From Corynespora cassiicola (Eukaryota > Ascomycota > Dothideomycetes > Pleosporales > Corynesporascaceae): a DNA stretch of 64,000 nt. The position numbers and the translations under genes were made by a program. Positions 46,402 through 55,526 of this stretch are shown here, piece by piece (positions within the stretch are counted from its first letter, which is position 1; each line of letters opens with the position of its first letter). Location of the stretch: the NCBI GenBank assembly GCA_022059125.1, contig JAEUWY010000008.1, positions 2,313,365-2,377,364 on the forward strand, given 5' to 3'. The notes below the pieces were generated by a model. It was not told the DNA's origin and did not search any database. It saw only the letters and a list, made by a program, of their open reading frames with translations.

Positions 46402-47243
46402 GATGGGGACTAGACCTTGGAGGCTGGTGGTGAAGGAACGAAGACTTGCGGTTGGAAGGATATCGAGGGGCTGTAGAGCGCATTAAAGCCTACATCCGAA
46501 AGGTCATCTCGCAGTTGGTGACACTTCGAGACTCGCCGGTTCCAAGATTCCAGAAGCCATGTTTCCCGACCCGTGACCTAATCAAGTATCGCTATACCAC
46601 ATGTGGGTGGGCTTGTATCCGGTTGCACGAGCATAATAGGTTGATAACGGAAGAGGCGCAGTGCGTACGTGTTGTTGTTGATGCTCAAGTGGAGCTTGAT
46701 GGTTCCTGCATATGGGCCGATAGCTGGAGTGGAGAACACCATCATACCGTGTTCTGCCCGGCATGGTGCCGAAAATACTGCCTACGGATCGGCATGTCGG
46801 GCTTGTCGGTGGGGTAGGGTGTTCGGCCCGGCATAGAGCCGCACATAGCACTACGGTATCTGTGGCAAGCCTTCATAGAGAATATGAGCAATAAAAAGAA
46901 TTAGATAGTTCTGGGTGTTCATTTCCCTGCTTCGAATTTCTTTAATTTTGTTTAGTATTGCTGACGCGGCACCTAACGAGGAAGGATAGAACTGCTCTTT
47001 CAATTAGACTACTCGGGGAGTTGTGTGCCCAGGCTCACAACTATCATCTCCAAAGTCCAAGCGCGAGCGTTCGGCAAGGGTTAGATGGAATGAGTCATGA
47101 GATGACAGTCTGTCTTATCTTATTGAATTTCTTGGTCACTGGTCACGAGTCCTGGTATATAACCTATCAAGAGCAATATCCCTCATCCTGCATCAGCAAT
47201 TGATCAACCCTCTGTTCATTGCATTGCATCTAAATCTGCAATC
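46402..47243. promoter_or_regulatory. Divergent intergenic region between secreted paralogs 1 and 2
   Basis: The 842 bp should contain both promoters. A TATA-like ATATAAC lies near 47156, about 85 bp before the start of paralog 2. A 26-bp imperfect direct repeat (GTGTTC.GCCCGGCAT...GCCG) occurs at about 46750 and 46819. Open frames here are short and unsupported. Confidence 0.45.
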
Positions 47244-47711
47244 ATGAGGGACCTTGCTTTCGTCTTTACTTTTCTACTTGCATTCTACTCCCCCATCGTT
47301 GAGGCTTGCCGCCAGCGATATATTGAATGGTACAAATATATGCCATGTGGAGGAAACAAGGGTCCCCTCGATGGCGAATGTTGGCAGATTGAGAAGAACA
47401 TGAGAGACTACAGCTTAAGCCACGAAAAGGTCTGGGGAGGATCTTTTACTGCTGATAACGTCTGCGGTACTTGCGAGCCGAGTGTAAACCAGCAGTGGTG
47501 CACCTGCACTATCCGCGCCTGGCGTTACAGGGAGTGGATGCAAGAGCCTGGATCTTCCTACTGGCCTAAGATGCCTAATGGTTGGGAGCGCGTTGACCCC
47601 AACAATGGCGAGAATGGCTGGTATGACACTGTGAGTCTTTCCCGAGCATGGCTTCCTGTATTTTATTCTCATGACCATGAATAGGGCCACAAGAACATCG
47701 ACTGTGACTAA
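47244..47711 (+). CDS. Small secreted cysteine-rich protein, paralog 2 (effector-like)
   Basis: The product has 137 residues in two exons, 47244-47630 and 47685-47711, with a 54-bp intron (GTGAGT...AATAG). The last exon encodes only GHKNIDCD, which matches the C-terminus of the paralogs and so supports the splice. A signal peptide covers about residues 1-21 (MRDLAFVFTFLLAFYSPIVE then A). The mature chain begins CRQRYIEW and has eight cysteines, with C-X2-C, C-X-C and the AWRYREW core. A TATA-like box lies about 85 bp upstream. The intron is not seen in the other two copies, so it was gained here or lost there. Function unknown. Confidence 0.85.
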
Positions 47712-48852
47712 GCGCTGCCGAAAAAGAGAGAGAGGGAAGGGGAGGGGAGGCTATTATCTTGGCCAAAGTTTTAGAACATCGGGGTTGTTGGCGGAACCGT
47801 GGGGGGAATTTTGGCTTTTGGATCTAGTTTCGTCAGATAGAACATGAATCTGTTGTGCCATGCTGGAACATAACTTTTCCTAGCTTATTTGAGGAAGAAT
47901 ATTTCTGTTGTTGATTGCAAGGTCATGAGGGACAGCTCATGCATCTCATTCTGAGTTTTGTATGAACACGCTACCAATCAAATGCACTATTCTGTGGAAA
48001 TATGCAAACATAAACCTCCTTATGATAAGATATTTAGCGTTTCTCAGCAGGTGTAGCTGTGCCGTCACCCATGTGGAACAACCCCATAATCATAAGACAT
48101 GGATTAAACCTAAATATCCGGACCCGTTACAATAATACGTTCTTATCGTTATAGGATAACATTCTTTAATTTCCTATGATGATTCTCCAAGGCTTCAGGT
48201 ATGACCAAAAAACCTTGAGCGTTAGGTTCAACAGTAACGAAGCCAAGAGCGATTGACTGGTAGTGGATAACCGCTATTTCCGGAGGCCAGAATGGTATCC
48301 ACTGTTTGGACTGCTCGCTGACCATGCTTGTTAAATCTAGACTGATTGATCGTCGAACTGATCCATGCAAATATACATGAATTTACGGCAACTTGGCCGA
48401 GAGCTCCTATATTGACGGAGGGAAACCGAGGGACTGATTTCTGTGGCAACCTCTGACGCACTGTAAGATTCACTATCAGTATTTTAGTACCATTCTCCGA
48501 CAGTTCCAGTGGCGCAAGTGTTCTCGCACGGCCGTACTGAAATATTAGCACTCCAAAAATGCCTCATGCACGTCTGCTAGGGCGACTGTGTGATAAGTGT
48601 ATTATCCAAGTAAAAAGTTCAGTCTAGTCGACTTTGCAATGGTGTGCCGCACTTGTAAAGTGGAGTTGATCAGCCACCCCGAAAAGATGCCGCTTTGTAA
48701 ATTACCGTCTATGGGGCATATAATATGAGTAGTTGGCCTGATGGATACATTTGGGCATGATTCAGTCTATAAATATTCAATCGATCGACAATTCTCGACA
48801 TCGACTCCAAACCATCAAATCTTTCTCTCTCCCCTCCAAAATTGTCACAACC
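47712..48852. other. Intergenic between secreted paralogs 2 and 3
   Basis: No gene is supported. The frames 48149-48370 and 48228-48551 (minus) are without signal peptide or domain. TATAAATATT near 48769 is a probable TATA box for paralog 3. Confidence 0.45.
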
Positions 48853-49233
48853 ATGAAGATTCTTCTCACCATCTTCTTCCTTTATAACATCCTTGGCTTT
48901 GTCACCGCCTGTCAACAATGGAAAGTTGGCTACGCTTCTAAAGGAACTGCCTGCGAACTGGACGCTGGTTACTGGCGCAATAAATGCCGTGACATGTCCT
49001 GGAAATATATCGACTATTCACGCAAGAACCAGGAACGTCTTGGCCGTGATATCGGTGGCGACGCGTATTGCGATCCCTGTACCAACAACAACCCTAAGTG
49101 CTACTGCCGAGTCACCTTCTGGCGCTACAAGGAGTGGATGGGCCAGACTATCCCATACTTTGAGGATGCTGACTGGGCTATCGATTCGACGGATCCCTTC
49201 GAGAAGCTCCCTCACAAGAACGTTGATTGTTAG
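48853..49233 (+). CDS. Small secreted cysteine-rich protein, paralog 3 (effector-like)
   Basis: An intronless 126-residue protein. The start at ATG 48853 is chosen because a signal peptide follows at once (MKILLTIFFLYNILGFVTA) and a TATAAATATT box lies about 80 bp upstream. The mature chain starts CQQWKVGY and has eight cysteines in the same order as paralog 2, including C-X2-C, C-X-C, the FWRYKEW core and the end HKNVDC. It lacks the final Asp. Overall identity to the other copies is low outside the cysteines and WRY.EW core, suggesting old duplication or fast divergence. No known domain. Confidence 0.85.
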   Translation: MKILLTIFFLYNILGFVTACQQWKVGYASKGTACELDAGYWRNKCRDMSWKYIDYSRKNQERLGRDIGGDAYCDPCTNNNPKCYCRVTFWRYKEWMGQTIPYFEDADWAIDSTDPFEKLPHKNVDC

Positions 49234-50467
49234 AGGACAATATTCCGACTTTGATTTCCAGGTGATGGGTATCAAGTCTGGGTATTATGGAGGAAGGTAC
49301 TTGAGCGAAGGGACGGAACAGGAATGCACGCACGATCTGTTTAGGCAAGGATTTGAAGTGTGAAGATTAGAATTGAATGTAGGGAGCAAATAGAACGAAT
49401 GTAATAGTTAAGCGACGTCGAGAAATTTCTATTGTTTTCTTTTCGTGATCAATGCGCACTGTGCCCGATTTTCTTTTTCTGGTTCTACATCCATCATTGT
49501 ATAAACTCGTCCAAAAGAATCATCTTTGCAGTAGATTTCTAGGAAAGCAGAATTTAGTGCAATGTCAAGACAATGAAGGATTCAACTTGACGAACATTGT
49601 AGTTCAATCTATCGAACATCCTACCCATCATCATCATTGCGCGTATAGTGCGAAGGTCACGGGAAGGGCCGATCCCAGCAAATACCCCAGTTTCATTCGT
49701 TGGGCACCTTATCACTCACTCATTGTCATCGACAGTATGACAAATCATGCTATTCCTGTTCTTCTTGCTCACCTCTTTTATACCGAAGATCTTTACCTGT
49801 CTGCGTCAAGACCATAACTTTTCTATATATCACCTGGCCAGCCGATGATCTGTCCGAGATTGTACCGATTCTGAATATGTTCCAGCCGTTCTAAGGGACA
49901 AGAGCCAAGCTGAGGTAATAAAGCCCTCAAATCAAGTTGAACGCTGATCACGCCCGGATCGACACAAGCCCCCAGAAGCCAGGGGCACATAAAGCCCCGA
50001 GATCTAACATCGGCATTGTACCTATCGCAATTCAAAAAAAATTTCATCGCAAGGCTTGGCACAAACTGCCATGCGATCGCGGACCCGGCGCTCAGTAGCT
50101 TGGAGATAGATCGGACCGATAGAAGGGGATAGCGTCAAAGTTGGCGCCACACTGAAGACGGTCCAAGATTGCTGTGCCAAGGTTGATATCGGTCATTAGG
50201 CCTGGGTATTATACTATTGAGGACAACTTCTTCTCAAATGCATGGCCGCATCACGGCGTTATCGGAAGAGATACTCGGTAATTTGACGGAGAGATGTTGG
50301 TTCACCGCACTTCGAGACACAACCGAGCTAGGGAAGACAGGTTAATCACAGCGAACATCACGATACCTATGCTGAAAAGTAATGTCTAGAACATTATATA
50401 GATACGTGTCGAATTCTCATACATTGACCATCAAGCCAGCCACCAGCCTAAGTCACTCTTTTGCAAG
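49234..50467. other. Intergenic before the fourth secreted-protein gene
   Basis: No supportable gene is present; frames at 49452-49817 and 49823-50062 show no domain or signal peptide. TTATATAG at about 50394 is a likely TATA box for the next gene. Confidence 0.45.
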
Positions 50468-51586
50468 ATGATTGCCCCCGCTGCTCTCCTCTTTCTTTCC
50501 GGTCTGTTGGCTAAGAGCCATGCCGCTCCCCACGACCATATCACTGCCTTCAATCCCACCGATCTCAGCTCCGTCAATGGCACCCATGAACATATTGAGG
50601 TGAAGCTTGATATCGAAGATTTCCTTGAGAATGTGGAACCTTTCGAAACCGGCGAGATTGGCGACACAGTCCCTATCCCTGAGCTTGCCAACCTGACTTT
50701 GATCCGCCAAAACGGTAGTCTCATTTACGACATCCCTGAGGAGGGTCTTGAAATTTCTCCTGAGCTCTACGAGAAAATCACTGGCCACCCCCCGAAGTAA
50801 GCTCTCAATATTTCTGTTCCTTATCGGATAGCACATCAGACATATCACTGACCCTACCAAAAGGCCTTGGAACAAGCGTGATGGGAACCCTTGCAATAGT
50901 GGTACCTATCGCAAGTACGATCTCATAGATGCCAACTGGAGCAAGTTCTTTGGTTACAACCGTGTCATGTCTTCCCCTCTCTGTGGTCCTGGATCCATTT
51001 CGAAGACATACAGTGTCACGTACTCGTACTCAATCACCGGATCAGTCACTGCCACCTTTGTAAGTTCTTGAATTTAGTTGAATTGAACCTTTACTGACCG
51101 ATAAATCAAGGGTCCTGCAGCTGGCACGAGTGTTTTCCAGAGTCTCGGGTTTACCGCTGGCTTCTCGTATACCTGGGGTAATGCTATCGCCACTGGTTAC
51201 TCTGCCACCTGCGACCTGGCCCATCCTTGCATTGCTACTTTCAAGCCTTGGATTGGCTTAGTTAAGGGTCGTGGTCGCTGGACTGAGCTTAGTAATCAGG
51301 GAAACAAGCTCTGCCGCAGTGGAATTGGTGGAAACCTTGAGCTTCGTCTGCCCATCGTTCGCGACTGTACGGGCCCTGATGCTGATAAAGAGTGTGGCGC
51401 TGATGGTGAGTTGGAATCCCTCATGACTTATTAAAAAAATTTCAAGCAAACCGAAGCTAATGGTTGAGTACAGGTGTTTGGGACCAATGCTACTTCGTTG
51501 GTACCTTTGCTCAGGGTGCTTGCAGCAATCTTGGTCCGACTCCAGCTGCGGCTCGACAGTGCCCGAAAGAAATGTACCCAGCCTAA
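50468..51586 (+). CDS. Secreted protein with Kex2-type pro-region, four exons
   Basis: The product is about 310 residues. Exons are 50468-50796, 50864-51059, 51111-51405 and 51474-51586, with introns of 51-68 bp, and the exon sum is 933. A signal peptide (MIAPAALLFLSGLLAKSHA) is followed by an acidic pro-region of about 90 residues, then NKR-DGNPC, a dibasic site suited to Kex2 cleavage. The mature part of about 190 residues has nine or ten cysteines, many aromatic and glycine residues and an alternating YSVTYSYSITGSVTATF pattern that suggests beta strands. I do not recognise the family. It shares the gene island, orientation and a near TATA box with the small secreted paralogs, but not their cysteine scheme. 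It could be an effector, an antimicrobial protein or a wall protein; none is shown. Confidence 0.8.
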
Positions 51587-51890
51587 TCGCTGGTGCTCTG
51601 TTCTAAAGCTACTAAAATTAACTGTAGTGTAGTTTATTTTAGTAGAATAACTTTTAATTATTAAGAGATATTACACAGAGAAACAAGATAGTAGATGTAG
51701 AGCAAGAGTTAAAACTTCCTTAAGTCTACTAACTACTATTATATAAACAGCTGTAGAAGTTCTTTTCTCTCAGCTTTACTAGGCTAGAACTAAATAATAA
51801 GTATAGATAATAAGTATAAACAGTAATAACGCTAGTTAGGAGTTTAATAAAATAGTAACTAAATTTATAAAAAAAATTTAAGTTAATATA
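51587..51890. other. Start of the second AT block, unassigned
   Basis: An AT-rich stretch of about 300 bp between the secreted-protein stop and the foldback-element fragment. I see no gene and no terminal repeat. Confidence 0.4.
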
Positions 51891-52112
51891 AAAGATAAGC
51901 GAGCGACGCAGACAAGCGAGCGACGTACTTAATACTAAGCATTTATATAAAACTTTAAAGCTAAATAACGTTTTAATTATAATAGCTATTAAGAAAATAA
52001 TTTAATATTTAAAAAGGTAGAATTAATAGTATTTTATAAAAATAAAAATTATTTTTATAATTTTACTAATAAAAAAGTTTTTAAACTTTAAAATTTATAT
52101 AAAATAGTATTA
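51891..52112. mobile_element. Fragment of a foldback/MITE-like element
   Basis: It aligns with the left 200 bp of the element at 29783 (CTTAATACTAAGCATTTAT and following). Its terminus has two copies of AAGCGAGCGACG, like the duplicated AAGCGAGCGGATC of the Fot1-type element at 5195. It is broken off where the gypsy LTR begins. Confidence 0.65.
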
Positions 52113-52481
52113 TGTTAAGGCTGTGCTACAGGCTATGAGCGAGGCTAGGGAGCAAGTAGCTGCTTGGGTTGATTCTCAGAGATAAGTACTAGTAGGGTCA
52201 CGTGAGTGAAACGATGTGCGATATGCTGTACGGGTCCCCGTGTTGGCGATAGAGCACGATAGGTTGATAGTTAATTCTAAACGATAGATTTGCTAATAAG
52301 GTGAACACAATTGTAGAGTACAATTATGTGAACTATATATATGTGCCTGAGGCTTCTGCTCAGTACTGCTCAGTTACTCAGTACTGCTGAGCAGACTAAT
52401 TAACTGAGCACGTCACGTGACCAGCTATAGCAGTACGACCCTGTCGGCCCCGTTATTAGCCTACGTTTGTAGCTTATAATA
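52113..52481 (-). repeat. 3' LTR of the 6.8-kb gypsy element
   Basis: It is 369 bp and shows more A/T at the variable positions than its partner, mostly at TG/CA dinucleotides. Confidence 0.9.
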
Positions 52482-52564
52482 CTATCCCCCCTCTAGCCTA
52501 GCTCGGTTCTCTGAGCTAATATATGACGCGCGGGTTTTTTTTGTTACTGCCTACTTTCGCAACA

Positions 52565-53134
52565 ATGCCTAAAATACTAACAGTTTCTAGTACTGTCCGC
52601 TATCATCGTCTAGCTGATTTTATTAAAGCCGTAGAAGAAGTTATAGTTTAAAAGTGTTTGACTTACGTAAAGTATAAACAAGTGTATAAAGTATATGTTC
52701 ATTCCGGAAAGTATAGTAAGTGTCTGTATTACGGGCAGCGGTGTAATATTCGCGTTACTCAGTCTGAGTTCCAGCGTCTTGCTAAAAAAAAAGAGAAATT
52801 ATAATAACAGATAAAGGAGTCGCGCGAAGCGCAGGATACAGCTATAAAAGCGTATAAAAAGATTTTAGAGAACTTGCAGGTAGCGAGAGCCAAAGAAAAG
52901 CAGCTTTGTTAATAGATAGACTTACTCGATTGTTGTGCGGAGAAGGCTATATTAGTAAAGGAACGAGACCTGGAGAAGCAAGAGCAGCGGGAACGCGAAG
53001 TGTTGTCCGAAGTTCTTACTTTTAATGGTCTTTCTGAGGGTCTTGCTCTTAACTTTTCTCCGAGCACTTAGAGCGCTATCGAGGGTTTTCCCGATAACTT
53101 CTGGAAAGTACCCGTGTCGTCTGCTGGTTCTTAA
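52565..53134 (+). pseudogene. Antisense ORF of the gypsy element with degenerate zinc-cluster-like motif
   Basis: The plus strand, opposite to gag-pol, between integrase and the 3' LTR carries an interrupted frame of about 190 codons starting MPKILTVSSTVRYHRLADF. A cysteine-patterned stretch follows (KCLTYVKYKQVYKVYVHSG, then KCLYYGQRCNI) in which several Tyr codons stand where Cys is expected, as RIP of TGY to TAY would give. Then comes a charged, coiled-coil-like helix region (EFQRLAKKKEKL, KERDLEKQEQREREV). Fungal gypsy elements commonly carry a hypothetical ORF of this plan (from memory of the family). At least four in-frame stops make it dead here. Confidence 0.55.
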
Positions 53135-53899
53135 GTATCTGGTCGTGTACGATGTGTCGCCTTTTTTCGGGTATGTTTTCTTTAATTACCTCTGTGTAGT
53201 AGTAGAGGTGATTTTGTTTTCGGCTTTTCTTAAGTAGTCGCTGACAGTTCTTCAGGTTTTGTTCTAGTTCCTAAGTGTTTTCCGAATCTAGGTATTCTTT
53301 CTATTTAATTAACTATTTCTGTGCGAAGTAGGTGTTACGGAATTCGTCTCGTTCTATCTTGCAGTAGCCTACTAGCGCTTCTACTTTAAATTCGACTTCT
53401 TCTTCTGTCTCGTAATAGAAGTGTTTTTAGACTAGTGTTTCGGCGTCGGCAGATTCTAATAGTAACACATAGAATACTAGGTGTATTCTAGTATTGGCAG
53501 GGAGTTGGAGTTTATAGTTAACTGGTCCCTTTCGTTCTAGAATTAAAAATAGTCTGACTTTAACGTGATCTAATTTTTTACTTAGTTATATTATTTGAAG
53601 ATTTTTCGTAAAAAGATACACTTTATCCCCCCTCTTTAGCTGAGGTACTATTTTTCGTTTCTAGTTAATATAAGAAATGGTCTTGCGTTGTGCTGTCTCG
53701 ATATTCTTCTGTAATTATTCGTGAAGTTCTTGTAATTTTTTTAATTTATCTATTACTTAACTTGCAACTGGCTTAATTCGTTCTTTCTTAATTCTTAGTA
53801 ATAAGAAATTCGGGTGTGTTCCGTGTAATGCGTAATAAGAAGATTGCTTTATTGTTACTAATTCTCTGTTGTTAAATATAAGTTGTGCTATAAATAGTA

Positions 53900-54500
53900 G
53901 TAATATCTAATTATTCTGTTTTTAGTTGCTATACATCCGTAGATATGTCTTTATAGTCTGGTTTATTCTCTCTGTTTGACCGTCTGTCTGTAGATAATAT
54001 ACTGTTAATAATTTTCTTTTAATTCTGATAGCTGATATTAGTGTCGTCTAGTAGTTTAATGTAAAGAGTTTGTCTCTGTCGCTGATAATTAATTAAGGTA
54101 ATCCGTAATGCCTAACTACGCAATCTAAAATAACCTGTACTAGTTCTGGTGCAGTATAGTTGTCTCTAAATAGAATTATCTCTGCGTATTTCGTGAATCT
54201 GTCTATAACTACTAGAATAGCATTATAAAGTACTTTAGAAACCGGGTCGTGAGACGTTGGTAGTCCGGTAACAAAGTCTATAGCAATGTCTGTCTAGAGT
54301 TTGTCTAGTATTTCTACAGCTTGTAGCTCTCCGTACTGAGCGTGTGTGCTGTGCTTGTTCTTTTAACATGTTGTGCATTTCTTAATAAACTTCGCTACTT
54401 TGTCTTTCAATCCAGGGATGTCGTACGTTCGTTGTATTAATTTGATCGTCTGTTCGACACCTGGGTGTCCGTGCAACGGATCTTCGTGATACTGCTGGAT
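53900..54500 (-). pseudogene. Gypsy integrase region (degenerate)
   Basis: The minus strand reads HEDPLHGHPGVEQTIKLI with a CTTC-like zinc-binding segment, then DIAIDFVTGLPTSHDPVSK, VVIDRFTKYAEIILF and LIISDRDKLFT. These are the HHCC region and the first two Asp positions of a retroviral-type integrase core. At least two stops lie within. Confidence 0.8.
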
Positions 54501-55196
54501 AATAGTTTGATAAAGTTCTTCTAGTACTTGTTAGTGCACTGTTATGATAAGATTGATGCTGCGTGCTGGCTCTAAAGTGCCGTTTAGTGCTTACTTGAGG
54601 ATAGTAGCTTCGTTCGTTAACTTAGTTTCTGCGATATCCGTTCTTTAACTTAAAATATCTGCTTTTCTATTTTCTTTGCCTAGTATATAGACAATCTTAA
54701 ATTTGTACTGTTTTAGTTTTTTACTCTATCTGGTATGTCGTCGGTCTAATAGTTTGGTTGTTATAAATGTTATTAGATTCTTATAATCCGAATATACTGT
54801 GAGTTCTGAACAGCTTTCTGCATAGATTCTCTAATATTTAAAAAAGTCTATAATAGCAAGTAATTCTTTGTTGTAAACATCGTAATTTTCTTCAGCTCCG
54901 CTAAACTTTCTTAAGTAATAGGCAATTAGGTGCTATTTACTTTCTTTTTTTTAATTAATGTATGCTTCTATTACTAGGTCTGATGCGTCCGTTTCTATAC
55001 GTAAGGGTTTTCTACTAGTAAAGAATATAAAAACTGGTGGTAATATGCTTGCTTTTTTAAGTGTTTCAAAGGCTTGTTGTTAGTCTGTATCCCACTTAAA
55101 TAGTACATTTTTTCTTGTTAACTTTGTGAGTGGTAGTACCTTTTCTGAATAGTAGTCGATGAACTGCCTGTTAAAGTTGCAGAATCCTAAAAAGAA

Positions 55197-55526
55197 TTAT
55201 ATATTCTTAACGTTCTTTGGCGTTAGCCAGTTCTTAACTACTTTAATTTTCTTTAGACTAATCTTAACTCCGTGTCTTCCTATAATATATTCTAAGAATT
55301 CAACTTCTTCTTTGTGGAATTTATATTTCTCTGGTTTAAGTCGTAGCCCTGCTTTTTCTAAACATTCCAGTACTGTTCGTACGTACTGGACGTGTTCCTT
55401 GAGGTTCTTGGAAAAGACTAGGATGTTATCTAGGTATGCGATGACGAATATGTCTAGATGTGCTCTCAACACGTTATTAATAAGTGCCTGATATGTCGCA
55501 GATGCGTTGGTAAAACCAAATAGCAT
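55197..55526 (-). pseudogene. Gypsy reverse transcriptase core (degenerate)
   Basis: This is a 109-codon surviving frame with FGFTNASATYQALINNVLR, AYLDNILVFSK and a KCEF/KYKFHKEEVEFLEYIIG-type segment. The catalytic YxDD is YLDN: the second Asp is changed to Asn, as G-to-A mutation would give, so the enzyme would be dead even without the stops around it. Confidence 0.88.
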
